A DNA stretch of 64,000 bases from Bacteroidota bacterium (GTDB taxonomy: Bacteria; Bacteroidota; Ignavibacteria; Kryptoniales; JAKASW01), in assembly GCA_021825585.1 (NCBI GenBank), contig JAKAGT010000011.1:62001-126000 (forward strand), in the 5' to 3' direction. Each line of letters opens with the position of its first letter. The first letter of the stretch is position 1. Below the pieces are notes generated by a model. The model made no database searches, was not told where the DNA came from, and worked only from the letters and a program-made list of their open reading frames with translations. The position numbers and the translations under genes are program-made. Shown here piece after piece: positions 26,922 to 36,856 of this stretch.

Positions 26922-27251
26922 ATGAAACCAATTGTAGTGAGTTCGCAGAATTTTGAATCAGAGGTGATGAAGAGCAACTTGCCTGTCCTGGTCGATTTCT
27001 GGGCATCCTGGTGCGCACCCTGCCGGATGATCGCCCCGATCGTCGAGGAGCTGGCAGGTGAATACGACGGCAAGCTCAAGGTGGCGAAGCTTGATGTCGA
27101 TGCGAACAGGGAGATTGCGATGACTTATGGCATAATGAGCATCCCGACTCTCCTGATCTTCAACAACGGAAGAGTGGCTGACCAGCTTGTGGGAGCCGTG
27201 CCGAAATCGACACTCGTCGATAAGATATCCAGGGTGCTGGAAAGGAACTGA
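26922..27251 (+). CDS. trxA: Thioredoxin
   Basis: 109 aa, classical thioredoxin size. The active site WASWCAPCRM holds Cys31 and Cys34 (variant WCAPC rather than WCGPC), and the cis-Pro is in MSIPTLLIF. No signal peptide, so cytoplasmic disulfide reductase. Follows dnaE by 28 bp and precedes a dienelactone hydrolase gene. Confidence 0.95.
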   Translation: MKPIVVSSQNFESEVMKSNLPVLVDFWASWCAPCRMIAPIVEELAGEYDGKLKVAKLDVDANREIAMTYGIMSIPTLLIFNNGRVADQLVGAVPKSTLVDKISRVLERN

Positions 27252-27288
27252 ACGAGGGACTGTGTGACGGCCCCCTCAGGAGGAGGAA

Positions 27289-28038
27289 ATGAGGAGGATA
27301 TTCGTTACCCTGATCGTTGTGTTTGCCATGAGTGCGCTGGCAGGCGCCGCGCAAATAAAGACGATGGTTGTCAGCTACCCGAGCGGACAGGACACGGTTA
27401 CCGCGTACCTCGCTTTCCCCGCCGGGGCTGGCCGGCATCCCGCGCTTATCGTTATCCATGAATGGTGGGGATTGACCGACTGGATAAGACAGGATGCGAG
27501 AGAACTTGCGAGGAAGGGATACGTCGCTCTTGCAATCGATTTGTACCGCGGGAAGCTTACCTCGAATCCCGCAGATGCGTATAAGCTGATGATGTCTGTC
27601 CCGAGAGAGCGCGCCGTCACCGACTTGAAAGCCGCCTTCGGTTATCTGTCGGAAATGAAAGATGTCAATCCGGCAAAGATAGGCGTGATCGGATGGTGCA
27701 TGGGAGGATCGTATTCGTTTATTGCTGCGCTGGAGCTTCCGAAGCTTGCAGCCTGCGTGGTTGACTACGGAAAAGTCGAATCCGACAGGGCGGCAATAGA
27801 GAGGATACACTGTCCGGTCGAATGCAACTTCGCAGCAGAGGACAAGACTTACACGCCTGAGATGGCAAAGAAGTTCGAGAAGGCGATGAAGGCGGCGGCG
27901 AAGGATGTCGTGCTTCACATTTATGCCGGTGTCAATCATGCTTTCATGAATCCCAACAATACGTCCGGTTACAGCGAGAAGGAATCCAGGATTGCGTGGA
28001 AAAATATCTTTGCTTTCCTTGAAAAACATCTCCAGTGA
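27289..28038 (+). CDS. Secreted dienelactone hydrolase family alpha/beta hydrolase
   Basis: 249 aa. A signal peptide ends near AGAAQ. Mature DLH fold: IHEWWGLTDWIRQDARELA, the nucleophile elbow GWCMGGSY with catalytic Cys137, the acid Asp in AAEDKTYTPEM and the His in GVNHAFMN, so the Cys-Asp-His triad is complete. AGGAGG precedes the ATG. An export signal is common in Bacteroidota DLH-like proteins. Natural substrate unknown. Confidence 0.9.
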   Translation: MRRIFVTLIVVFAMSALAGAAQIKTMVVSYPSGQDTVTAYLAFPAGAGRHPALIVIHEWWGLTDWIRQDARELARKGYVALAIDLYRGKLTSNPADAYKLMMSVPRERAVTDLKAAFGYLSEMKDVNPAKIGVIGWCMGGSYSFIAALELPKLAACVVDYGKVESDRAAIERIHCPVECNFAAEDKTYTPEMAKKFEKAMKAAAKDVVLHIYAGVNHAFMNPNNTSGYSEKESRIAWKNIFAFLEKHLQ

Positions 28039-28147
28039 CGGGACCTCTGATCAGGAGTTTGGAAAATCCGTGTTCAGGCTCTAAATTGTCGCCGAAGTGA
28101 GCAATTCCAAAACTGCATATCTGTAAATTGCGGTTTCAGAGTCTCAA

Positions 28148-28220
28148 GTCCCCATCGTCTAGCGGCCTAGGACACCGCCCTTTCACGGCGGTAACAGGGG
28201 TTCAAATCCCCTTGGGGACG
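28148..28220 (+). tRNA. tRNA-Glu (anticodon TTC)
   Basis: Acceptor arms GTCCCCA (28148) and TGGGGAC (28213-28219) pair; discriminator G. The anticodon stem CCGCC/GGCGG encloses CTTTCAC with anticodon TTC; T loop GTTCAAATC. CCA is not encoded, unlike tRNA-Arg at 19279. Confidence 0.95.
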
Positions 28221-28242
28221 CGAGTTCTACCCAAATCATTCC

Positions 28243-28271
28243 TTGACACATTTTGTGTTACCTGCTATATT
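28243..28271 (+). promoter_or_regulatory. Sigma70-type promoter of the porU operon leader
   Basis: TTGACA (28243-28248) and TATATT (28266-28271) are separated by exactly 17 bp. Transcription should start near 28278. The motif is close to the E. coli consensus and not the Bacteroidetes -33/-7 type. Confidence 0.75.
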
Positions 28272-28292
28272 TTTAAAAAGGAAGAATTAGCG

Positions 28293-28350
28293 AAGGTTCG
28301 TTAAAGGTTTAAAATTGACATTGCAGTAGACCTTTGACGAACCTTTTTTT
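28293..28350 (+). terminator. Leader hairpin 1, intrinsic terminator-like
   Basis: AAGGTTCGTTAAAGGT (28293-28308) pairs with ACCTTTGACGAACCTT (28330-28345) over 16 positions, one being a G-U pair, with a 21-nt loop and seven T at 28344-28350. It starts only ~15 nt after the predicted transcription start, so it would end a ~70-nt RNA. Confidence 0.8.
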
Positions 28351-28395
28351 GCCGAATGACGCTGCGGTAAGGTTTGCAGGGCATTCGGCTTTTTT
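28351..28395 (+). terminator. Leader hairpin 2, intrinsic terminator-like
   Basis: GCCGAATG (28351-28358) pairs with CATTCGGC (28382-28389), with an inner CTGC/GCAG stem, followed by six T (28390-28395). It sits directly against hairpin 1 and ends 12 bp before the porU start (GGAGG at 28400). Confidence 0.8.
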
Positions 28396-28407
28396 GTTGC
28401 GGAGGAT

Positions 28408-31400
28408 ATGAAGAGACATCTGGTAAGAACGGGAATCCTGTTTCTGTTCTATGCTGGCGTACTTTACGGACAGGACGTGCAGGTACTGTCGCAGAGTGGG
28501 AATTCTGTGACAATATCGGTTACGCCTGACTCGTTAGGGGCCGACACTATAAAAGTGGGCGGCCGGTCATATCTTGACCTCTCGTTCAAAGGCGGCGTTC
28601 CCGAGTACAATACTACCGGAAACTTCGTCCGTCAATTCATACCCGTTCTTGTCGGGGTGTTTTCCAATCAAATTCAGGTGCAGGTCCTTCAGACTGATTA
28701 TAAGACGGTATATATGATGCAGCCGATGCGCAGCCCCAGAATGCCAGGTGTGCTGAATCCAAAGACCGTATCTGAATTTCTTTCCTATGACGGTCCCTAT
28801 CACAATCGTAGACATCTTGTATCGAGGATCCGTGTTTATCCGTTTCTTTATGACAGCCTTTCCGGTACTTACCGAATGCTCGAGAAGGTAGTCTTTCAGG
28901 TAACGTCCGTTGGGAGCGGGGTTACATCTGAGAGTGTCGGAACCGATCCGCTGCTGTCTGATGTCCTGGTCAACTATTCACAGGTGAAGGATGCCGTTGT
29001 AAGAGAACCTTCGGGACTCAGGAAAGCAACATCATCCAGCGTCCTGGCGCAAGGTCCGTGGTATAAAATAGCGGTTTCCCAAAGCGGCATTTACAAGTTG
29101 ACGTATTCCGACCTGAAGAACGCGAATGTCCCGGTCGGCAGCATTGACTTGAGCACGATAAAACTTTACAACAACGGAGGCACGGAGCTGCCGGAAGACC
29201 CGAATGCTCCCCGCCCGAACGACCTGATGGAGAATGCGATTTACGTCTACGATGCGAACGGAAACAACAAGCTCGACAACGGCGATTACGTTTTGTTTTA
29301 TGGAAAAGCGCCGCGGGAGTGGGCATACAACCCCGTCTCCAAAACGTTTTCGCATTACATAGACCACTATACGGACTCGACAAGCTACTACTTCCTAACG
29401 TACGGCGGGCAGGCCGGAAAGAGGATGACGGTGGAACAGAGCGCCCGCTCATCCTCGTATTACAGGCCGCACAGCTTCACTTCCGGAATCTTCCGCGACG
29501 ATGGACTTTACAATTTGCTCGGATCAGGAAAGGAATGGTACGGAACCGAGCTGCAGTTGCCTACTTCGACGAGCCCGACGGCTAACATGGTGGGTTATCT
29601 CAACAAGCTTTACGGACTGGATACGACCCAGAGTATCACTTATAGACTCCGGGCAATCTCCAGGAGCGACCAGTACAACTACTTCCAGGTTTTTGAAAAC
29701 GCCACGGGCACCCAGCTCGGCACAATAGTGGGCGGGACAATCAACTACAGCGATGAGGAAGGCTATTATGCTTATCCTCAGGATCCAAGGATATTTACGG
29801 GTACAGGGAATCTTCCCAATCAAAACAGTGTCCTGAAGGTCATCTACAACTCCTCATCATCATCGGCATCCGCATGGATTGATTGGTATGAGATTCTCTA
29901 CAAGCGATTGTTCCAGTCTGTCGGAGACGTTTTGGATTTTTATGCGCCGGACACAAACGCGGTCACGTACTACTCAGTGCATGGTTTCTCGAGCGACAGC
30001 GTCAATATTTTCGATGTAACGGACTTTGCGAACGCCGTCATTGTCAGGCCGGATTCTGTGAGCAATGGAACTGTCTCGTTCGGTGTACAGGCGGCTTCCG
30101 GGATGAGGAAACAGTATTTCGCCGTCGGTGAGAACGGGTATCTCAAGGTCGGCAATATCATCCCGGTTCAGAATTCCGACCTCCACGGCCAGGTCGCCGG
30201 TGCGGACCTGATCATAGTTACTTCTCCCGATTTTCTCGATCAAGCGAACGAGCTGGCTAACTTCAAACAGACATTTGACGGGCTGAAGACGATGGTCGTC
30301 ACGACGACCGCCATATATAATGAATTCGGATGCGGAATAGCCGACCCAACTGCGATCCGTGACTTCCTGAAATATGCTTATGATAATTTTCAGACGGCCC
30401 CCGCGTACGTAATACTATTTGGGGCAGGGACATACGATTACGAAAATAAAGTGAGCGACATTCCCGAATTTGTTCCGCCGTTCGAATCCGACGAATCGCT
30501 CTCGCAGATCGGCACATACTCTACCGATGATTATTTCGTCCAGTTCAGCGCTCCGCTGATGCAGGCGCCGGTCTCGATGGCAATAGGAAGACTTCCCGCG
30601 AGGAGCACGGACGACGCGACTGCGATCGTAAGCAAGATAATCAACTACGAATCGAAGCCTGACTACGGCTCATGGAGGAACCTGATTACCTACATCGGTG
30701 ACCAGGGCATTACGACCGGTGGGGGAAACGACGGCGACTTGCATACGAACTACGCCGACGATCTGGCGAGATTCTTCACGCCCCCGGAGTTCGACGAGCG
30801 GAAGATTTACCTCGTGTTATATCCTGTTGTCATTTCTACCGAAGGGAGGCGTGAACCCCAGGCTTCGGCTGCAATCGTGAACCAGGTTAATCAGGGCACG
30901 CTTGTGATCAACTTCGTGGGCCATGGAGCTCCGACTCTCTGGTCCTACACTCACGTCTTTGAAAGCTCGGTGACGGTGCCGCAGCTGACGAATGCCGACA
31001 GGCTGAGTCTGTTTGTCGCAGCGACCTGCGATTTTGCACGCGACGATGACCCGCAGCAGCAAAGCGGTGCAGAACTCCTTGTCAACTCATCCAAAGGCGG
31101 CGCGATAGGAGTGATCAGCTCGACGAGAGTCGTATATGCTTCGGACAACGCCACGCTTAACCAGGACCTTTTCGGCTACCTCTTCGCCAGGGATTCCCTG
31201 CGAAACCCGACCAGGATTGGAAAGGCGTTTTTCGAGACCAAGCAGATCCGTTTCTCCCTAAACGACATTAAATATCAGTACATCGGTGACCCGACGGTGC
31301 GCCTTGGAATGCCTAAGTACAAGGCGAGCATAGACAGCCTTAACGGAGTATCGCTTGCACACATGACAGCGATTCGTGCCCTGGATAAGCTCGATATCAA

Positions 31401-32379
31401 AGGAACGGTGTATCACCCCGACAGCACTCCATGGAGCAACCTGTCCTCTTCGGGCGTGCTCACCGTTTACGATTCGGACCAGCCGGTTTATGTGCCGGAG
31501 TGGGGCGCCACCTACATGTTTCAGGGCTCAATACTTTTTCGCGGTCAGGTCTCGATAGATGACGGCAAGTTCGAGGCGAATACCGTTATCCCTTCCGACA
31601 TCTCCTACAGCAACCAGACAGGTAAAATTGAACTGTACTTCCAGGCCGAAGGAGCAGACGGTTCGGGGTTCACGAGAAACATCACGGTCGGTGGGACGGA
31701 CACTAATGTTACCAACAACCATATTGGCCCCCAGGTCAGCATCTACTTTGATTCAAGGAATTTCAGGGACGGCGATATTGTCTCCCAGAGCCCTACTCTG
31801 ATTGTTGATTTACATGCCGTGAACGGTATGAACCTTTCCGATGAAGCGGTCGGTCACAGCTTACAGGCGACATTCGACGGGACTCAGTCGGTCGATCTGT
31901 CGCCCTATTATCTGGGAAATCTTAATTCCTATCAGGACGGAACGGTGACTTATCCCGTAACGACGTCTCTTTCTTACGGTACGCATTCCGTGACTGTCCA
32001 GGCTTTCGATGTCTTCAATAATCCCGGAAAGTCAACCGCAACATTCGACGTTGAATCGTCCGGTCGGTTGTCAATAGAGGATGTTTACAATTACCCGGAT
32101 CCTTTCAGCAACGGTACGTCGTTTACTTTTCAACGGACCGATGTAGGGAATGGAGAGCCGGTAAATGTTACGATAAAAGTGTTCACATTGAGCGGCCGTT
32201 TGATCAAGACGATAAAGGATTACGGGACGACCGGCACGTTTGTGAGAGTCGACTGGAACGGACTGGACGAAGATGGCGACAGGCTTGCAAACGGAGTTTA
32301 CCTGTACAAGGTAATAGCCACGACTTTAGATGGAGCGTACACGAGCGAGGCTGTCGGAAGAATGGCAGTTGTGAGATAA
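28408..32379 (+). CDS. porU: Type IX secretion system sortase PorU
   Basis: 1323 aa. A signal peptide, then a long N-terminal beta region, then a gingipain-type C25 peptidase domain (about residues 590-960) with catalytic His839 (FVGHGAP) and Cys874 (AATCDF); the 35-residue spacing resembles P. gingivalis PorU. The last ~90 residues (VYNYPDPFSNG ... DWNGLDEDGDRLANGVYLYKV) are a FlgD-like/CTD-type sandwich. PorU cleaves the C-terminal domain of T9SS cargo at the outer membrane and attaches the cargo to lipopolysaccharide. First gene of a tight five-gene operon, preceded by a promoter and two leader hairpins. Confidence 0.93.
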   Translation: MKRHLVRTGILFLFYAGVLYGQDVQVLSQSGNSVTISVTPDSLGADTIKVGGRSYLDLSFKGGVPEYNTTGNFVRQFIPVLVGVFSNQIQVQVLQTDYKTVYMMQPMRSPRMPGVLNPKTVSEFLSYDGPYHNRRHLVSRIRVYPFLYDSLSGTYRMLEKVVFQVTSVGSGVTSESVGTDPLLSDVLVNYSQVKDAVVREPSGLRKATSSSVLAQGPWYKIAVSQSGIYKLTYSDLKNANVPVGSIDLSTIKLYNNGGTELPEDPNAPRPNDLMENAIYVYDANGNNKLDNGDYVLFYGKAPREWAYNPVSKTFSHYIDHYTDSTSYYFLTYGGQAGKRMTVEQSARSSSYYRPHSFTSGIFRDDGLYNLLGSGKEWYGTELQLPTSTSPTANMVGYLNKLYGLDTTQSITYRLRAISRSDQYNYFQVFENATGTQLGTIVGGTINYSDEEGYYAYPQDPRIFTGTGNLPNQNSVLKVIYNSSSSSASAWIDWYEILYKRLFQSVGDVLDFYAPDTNAVTYYSVHGFSSDSVNIFDVTDFANAVIVRPDSVSNGTVSFGVQAASGMRKQYFAVGENGYLKVGNIIPVQNSDLHGQVAGADLIIVTSPDFLDQANELANFKQTFDGLKTMVVTTTAIYNEFGCGIADPTAIRDFLKYAYDNFQTAPAYVILFGAGTYDYENKVSDIPEFVPPFESDESLSQIGTYSTDDYFVQFSAPLMQAPVSMAIGRLPARSTDDATAIVSKIINYESKPDYGSWRNLITYIGDQGITTGGGNDGDLHTNYADDLARFFTPPEFDERKIYLVLYPVVISTEGRREPQASAAIVNQVNQGTLVINFVGHGAPTLWSYTHVFESSVTVPQLTNADRLSLFVAATCDFARDDDPQQQSGAELLVNSSKGGAIGVISSTRVVYASDNATLNQDLFGYLFARDSLRNPTRIGKAFFETKQIRFSLNDIKYQYIGDPTVRLGMPKYKASIDSLNGVSLAHMTAIRALDKLDIKGTVYHPDSTPWSNLSSSGVLTVYDSDQPVYVPEWGATYMFQGSILFRGQVSIDDGKFEANTVIPSDISYSNQTGKIELYFQAEGADGSGFTRNITVGGTDTNVTNNHIGPQVSIYFDSRNFRDGDIVSQSPTLIVDLHAVNGMNLSDEAVGHSLQATFDGTQSVDLSPYYLGNLNSYQDGTVTYPVTTSLSYGTHSVTVQAFDVFNNPGKSTATFDVESSGRLSIEDVYNYPDPFSNGTSFTFQRTDVGNGEPVNVTIKVFTLSGRLIKTIKDYGTTGTFVRVDWNGLDEDGDRLANGVYLYKVIATTLDGAYTSEAVGRMAVVR

Positions 32380-32497
32380 TTTGAAGGCCGAATTACAGGC
32401 AGCATGATCCTCCGCGCCGGTAGCAATGGCGGGAGAGTGCATAGAAAGTTTAAGCACGAATCTATATAATAGGATTACAAATGAGGAGTAACATTCT

Positions 32498-33655
32498 ATG
32501 AAAGTAACAGTTTGCGCCATGGTTGTGGTAGTCTCCATGTTGACGCTAAGCTCTCGTGTCTTTGCACAGGGAGAGACTGCCGTGCCGTTCCTTCTGATTT
32601 CTCCCGATGCGCGTGCAGGCGGTATGGGAGAGGCGGGGACGGGACTTGCGGACAACAGTTCAGCGGTCTTCTGGAATCCGGGCGGCTTGGGCTTTCTAAC
32701 GGGAGACCAACTGAGCCTGACCCACGCTCCATGGCTGCCGGAATTCAGCTCTGATCTGAGCTATGACTTCCTGAGCTATACACATTACCTGCCGAACTGG
32801 GACGGGAACGTTGCGGCAAGCATAACATATTTCAACCTCGGGACATTCAATAAAACGCTGTCGAGCGGGCCCACGGTAGTTAGTACGTGGCATGCCTTTG
32901 AGTTTGCAGTGACTCTGGGGTACGGCGCTCAGATCTCGGACGGTCTCGGCGTCGGAGCAAACTTCCGGTACATACGGAGCGAGCTCGCGCCTTTCGGAAC
33001 CGAACAGGAGGTCGGGACCGGCATTGCGTCGGATGTAAGCTTCGACCTAGGGCTGTTATACAGGCCGCAGACTCTCGATTTGCCGGTCATAGGCAACTTC
33101 GGCAATCGCCTCGGCATCGGAGTTGACCTCAGTAACCTCGGCCCGACACTTTATTACATAGACCAGGCTCAGGCGGATCCGCTCCCGACAAATCTCCGGG
33201 TCGGTCTGGCTATCCACGCGCTGAAGAGCGAGTACAACAATCTGTACCTCGTCTTCGACGCGAGCAGGACGATGGTCCGCGTTAGGACGGACTCCACGAT
33301 GTACATAGACCCTGCTTCCCAGGACACCACATGGAACTTCACCACGTCGGTGGATCCTCTGCCGAGATCCCTCCTTACTACATGGAGTGACGGAAGCGGA
33401 CTGAAAAGGATTATTATCAGCATGGGCGCAGAGTACTGGTATGGCCACCCGAGACTGATCGCATTGCGCATCGGCTATTACAAAGAGAACCCGAATTTCG
33501 GCGGACGAAACTTTATGACCTTCGGTGCAGGAATTCGCTACGGGATCTACGGATTTGACTTCAGCTACATCTCCACGTTCGATCAGAATAATCCCTTGTC
33601 TAACCAGCTGAGATTTTCTTTATCACTAAACCTGGGCGGAAAAACTGACTTCTAA
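32498..33655 (+). CDS. porV: Type IX secretion outer-membrane protein PorV
   Basis: 385 aa. After a signal peptide, the FadL-like barrel opens PFLLISPDARAGGMGEAGTGLADNSSAVFWNPGGLGFL, the PorV/PorQ hallmark, and ends with an aromatic-rich C-terminal strand. PorV shuttles T9SS cargo from the translocon to PorU. Its position right after porU fits that partnership. GAGGAG precedes the ATG. PorQ cannot be fully excluded, but PorV is the usual porU neighbour. Confidence 0.9.
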   Translation: MKVTVCAMVVVVSMLTLSSRVFAQGETAVPFLLISPDARAGGMGEAGTGLADNSSAVFWNPGGLGFLTGDQLSLTHAPWLPEFSSDLSYDFLSYTHYLPNWDGNVAASITYFNLGTFNKTLSSGPTVVSTWHAFEFAVTLGYGAQISDGLGVGANFRYIRSELAPFGTEQEVGTGIASDVSFDLGLLYRPQTLDLPVIGNFGNRLGIGVDLSNLGPTLYYIDQAQADPLPTNLRVGLAIHALKSEYNNLYLVFDASRTMVRVRTDSTMYIDPASQDTTWNFTTSVDPLPRSLLTTWSDGSGLKRIIISMGAEYWYGHPRLIALRIGYYKENPNFGGRNFMTFGAGIRYGIYGFDFSYISTFDQNNPLSNQLRFSLSLNLGGKTDF

Positions 33656-33665
33656 ATTCTCTGCA

Positions 33666-36600
33666 TTGGCGGCGACTGCAATATCGCTGCACGCCGCCAT
33701 GCTTCTCGCATCCGGAGCGTACAGAGGTCCGGAACTCAGTCACCCTCTGTCGGCATTCCAGAGCCTTCATCCGAAAAGTGCATTGGCAACCGGCACTGTG
33801 AATGTCCTGGCAATAATGGTTCAGTTCCAGCAGGACAACGACAGCCTCTCCAGCGGAAACGGGCAATTCGTGATGACTAACGGCACCGGGCTGGACGCGC
33901 CGCCGCACAACAAGACATTTTTCAAGAATCATCTCCTCTTCCTGAAAAACTACTTCCATAAGGTGTCCGGCGGCAAGCTGAATATTAACTATGAGGTGCT
34001 CGATTCTGTCATCACACTCCCGCACCAGATGAAATACTATTCGCCGCCGGAATCCAGCTCCACAACCGCAGACAACCTCGGCCTTCTGTATGAAGATTCG
34101 TGGCATGCCGCCGATTCAATCTACAATGGCTTCGACTTCAGCAAGTTCCAATGCTTCGTGATATTCCACGCCGGATCGGGACGTGACATCGATTTTACGT
34201 CGACCTTCGGCTTCGATCCGTGGCCCTATAATATCCCGTCGATCTACCTGGGGATGGAAAGCCTGCGCTTGATGCTCGGCGCGAACTATGACGGACAGGC
34301 GGTTGACAACGGCAGCTTCCATATACCGAATTCGATAATCATGCCGGAGACCGAGCTGTTCGAGACTTACGATGCCTCGGGCCAGCTGCAGGATTCACTG
34401 CTCCTCGGAACCAACGGGCTCCTTGCCGCAAACTTCGGGAGTTTCCTCGGACTGCCGGATTTGTTCGACACAAAGACGGGGGTTACCGGAATCGGCCAGT
34501 TCGGACTGATGGACGGTCAATCGATCTTCGCTTACGGCGGGATTTTTCCCCCCGAACCGTCGGCATGGGAGAAAATGTACCTCGGCTGGGTCAATCCCGT
34601 CGAAGTCTCGCCGTCGGCGGCAACGACATTCCAGCTCTATGCGAATGAGACCGGAAAATATTCTGTCTTAAAGGTGCCGATTAACGGGAGCGAGTATTTC
34701 CTGCTTGAGAACCGCGAGCGTGATGCGCTCGATAACGGCGAACATATTACAACATTTTACGATGGAAGGTACGACACTACCAGCATAACGTATGCGACCG
34801 ACACTACATATTTCGACGGTCTCCAGGTCAAAGGAATCAACGGCGTCGTTACGGATGCGGACGAATTCGACTGGGCACTTCCTTCACCGGGCGATCCTGT
34901 GGACGATGCGAAGTACCACGGCGGAATTCTTATTTGGCACATCGATCAGAATGTAATCGAACAGAATCTTGCGACAAACACCGTGAATGCGGATCCTTCG
35001 CATCGGGGGGTCGCTGTAATGGAGGCCCACGGCGCAAACATGATCGGCTTCCTCATTCAGGACATTACAGGCTCCTACTACTATTCCGGCACGGCGTACG
35101 ATTTCTGGTTCAAAGGGAACCCCGTGCCCAGCTACGGAAATCAATTCACGCCGGGTTCACTTCCTAATTCCGACAGCTACAGCGGCGCGGATTCGCATGT
35201 GTACGTCACTAATTTCAGTGCCGCAGGGGGCGTAATGTCGCTCGACGTAAGGGTCGGCGACCAGAACGTTCAACCTACTGCAGGATTTCCGAAAAACATC
35301 TTCGGGGCAACAGAAAATTCTTCCCCCGTTTTCGGGCACATAAGCCAGGACGGGAGGCTGCAGGTGATAGCCAACAACGGCGATTCTCTCTACGCGTTCA
35401 ACATGGACGGCACTTCCGCGGGATTCGATTCGACGGGATTTTTTTCCAATTTCGGCGGGAGATTCCAGCCGATTGTCTCGTCACAGAACGCGGTTTCCAA
35501 CACGATGTATGCTATGGACGACTCCGTGCTTTATGGTCTGACAGGCACGGACAACAACCATCATGGCACGGCCGATATATTGTTTACGACCTCGCTGCCG
35601 TCGAGCGGCTATGCGACGAGCGAGCCGTTGCTTGAGATGGGAACGAAGATAATTGCATTCGGCAACGCCCCCGGATCATGGTCAATATTCTCCGCGTCGG
35701 GGATTTACCTCGGTACATATGTGAGCAAGCTTGTCCAGGCGGTTCCTCAAGCGCTGGCTTCTTCTTCGGCCCTTACACAATTCTCGGCTCCGGACACGAG
35801 CAACGCGTATCTTTATGTGGGAGGACAAGGCGCATTTCATGTAAACGTGGACGACATAGTCCGGACTCGTCCGGTTTCCTTCGTGGGTTCATCGGTCGGC
35901 AACGTAGGATTGATAGTCGGCATGACTTACGGAAACCTCTCGACGACGGGACGGCCGGATCTTGTCGAGGCGACTCCGCAGGCGGTTTACATCGACAGTA
36001 CGGGCGGACAGCCGCTTAAGATCTACACTTCTTTCCCGAACGACACTATAACAACCGGCCCGGTGATCGCCGACCTTCTGGGTGACGGGAATCGCGATAT
36101 AATTTTCGCGACTCAGACAAAGGTTTTCGCTATCTCGTATACAGGCGCTGTCCTGGATCATTTCCCGATATTGACCGTGGGAAGCGAAGTTCTACCTTCG
36201 GATGCGAACAGGATTGTCGGTTCAATTGCCGTGGCCGACCTGGACGGAGATGGTAAGCCTGAGATAATATTCGGCACAAAGGGCGGGACTATATATGCGT
36301 TTACTGGTGCGACCGGAAAGATATTGCCAGGTTTCCCTGTCAGCGTAGGCGGGGGGCTCGCCGGTAGCCCGGCAGTAGATTACGATTCGCAGACCGGCAG
36401 CCTGTATCTTGCGGCAATCGGACTCGACGGTTACCTGTACAGCTGGACTTTCAAGGGTACATCTGCCAGCCAGGTTGCATGGGGCAATCTGCTTGGCAAC
36501 AACTACCACATGAATTCCATGACGCAGGTGCTTCCTGTGCAGCCTGTTACACCGACGGCGACTCTCATGCCAACGGCGGAAGTGTACAATTGGCCCAACC

Positions 36601-36845
36601 CGGTGACGAACGGATTGACAAAAATACATTTTTATCTTCGCGACGATGCTCAAGTCTCGGTAAGCATCTTCTCCTTCGCAGGCGACAGAGTCGCCGATTT
36701 TCAGATCCAGGGTACGGGCGGCATGGCCAACGAGGTGAGCTGGAATACGAGCGGTGTACAGAGCGGGGTCTATTTCGCAAGGGTTGAAGCTGTATCGTCG
36801 ACAGAGCGGGACGTGGCAATAGTCAAGATCGCAGTTGTTAAGTGA
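33666..36845 (+). CDS. T9SS-exported M6-metalloprotease-like protein with degenerate active site
   Basis: 1059 aa from TTG 33666; an in-frame CTG at 33645 (overlapping the porV stop) would add MTSKFSA and give a better basic signal-peptide start. Residues about 40-340 match M6 (immune inhibitor A-like) peptidases, including GLPDLFD, GIGQFGLMDG and SAWEKMYLGWVNP. The zinc motif normally read HExGH just before GLPDLYD is here ANFGS (residues 255-259), so both His and the Glu are gone and it should not be an active zinc peptidase. About 480-960 is FG-GAP/propeller-like (DLDGDGKPEIIFGT). The final ~85 residues, from VYNWPNPV, are a type A T9SS sorting domain. Confidence 0.87.
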   Translation: MAATAISLHAAMLLASGAYRGPELSHPLSAFQSLHPKSALATGTVNVLAIMVQFQQDNDSLSSGNGQFVMTNGTGLDAPPHNKTFFKNHLLFLKNYFHKVSGGKLNINYEVLDSVITLPHQMKYYSPPESSSTTADNLGLLYEDSWHAADSIYNGFDFSKFQCFVIFHAGSGRDIDFTSTFGFDPWPYNIPSIYLGMESLRLMLGANYDGQAVDNGSFHIPNSIIMPETELFETYDASGQLQDSLLLGTNGLLAANFGSFLGLPDLFDTKTGVTGIGQFGLMDGQSIFAYGGIFPPEPSAWEKMYLGWVNPVEVSPSAATTFQLYANETGKYSVLKVPINGSEYFLLENRERDALDNGEHITTFYDGRYDTTSITYATDTTYFDGLQVKGINGVVTDADEFDWALPSPGDPVDDAKYHGGILIWHIDQNVIEQNLATNTVNADPSHRGVAVMEAHGANMIGFLIQDITGSYYYSGTAYDFWFKGNPVPSYGNQFTPGSLPNSDSYSGADSHVYVTNFSAAGGVMSLDVRVGDQNVQPTAGFPKNIFGATENSSPVFGHISQDGRLQVIANNGDSLYAFNMDGTSAGFDSTGFFSNFGGRFQPIVSSQNAVSNTMYAMDDSVLYGLTGTDNNHHGTADILFTTSLPSSGYATSEPLLEMGTKIIAFGNAPGSWSIFSASGIYLGTYVSKLVQAVPQALASSSALTQFSAPDTSNAYLYVGGQGAFHVNVDDIVRTRPVSFVGSSVGNVGLIVGMTYGNLSTTGRPDLVEATPQAVYIDSTGGQPLKIYTSFPNDTITTGPVIADLLGDGNRDIIFATQTKVFAISYTGAVLDHFPILTVGSEVLPSDANRIVGSIAVADLDGDGKPEIIFGTKGGTIYAFTGATGKILPGFPVSVGGGLAGSPAVDYDSQTGSLYLAAIGLDGYLYSWTFKGTSASQVAWGNLLGNNYHMNSMTQVLPVQPVTPTATLMPTAEVYNWPNPVTNGLTKIHFYLRDDAQVSVSIFSFAGDRVADFQIQGTGGMANEVSWNTSGVQSGVYFARVEAVSSTERDVAIVKIAVVK

Positions 36846-36856
36846 GGAGATTCCCT

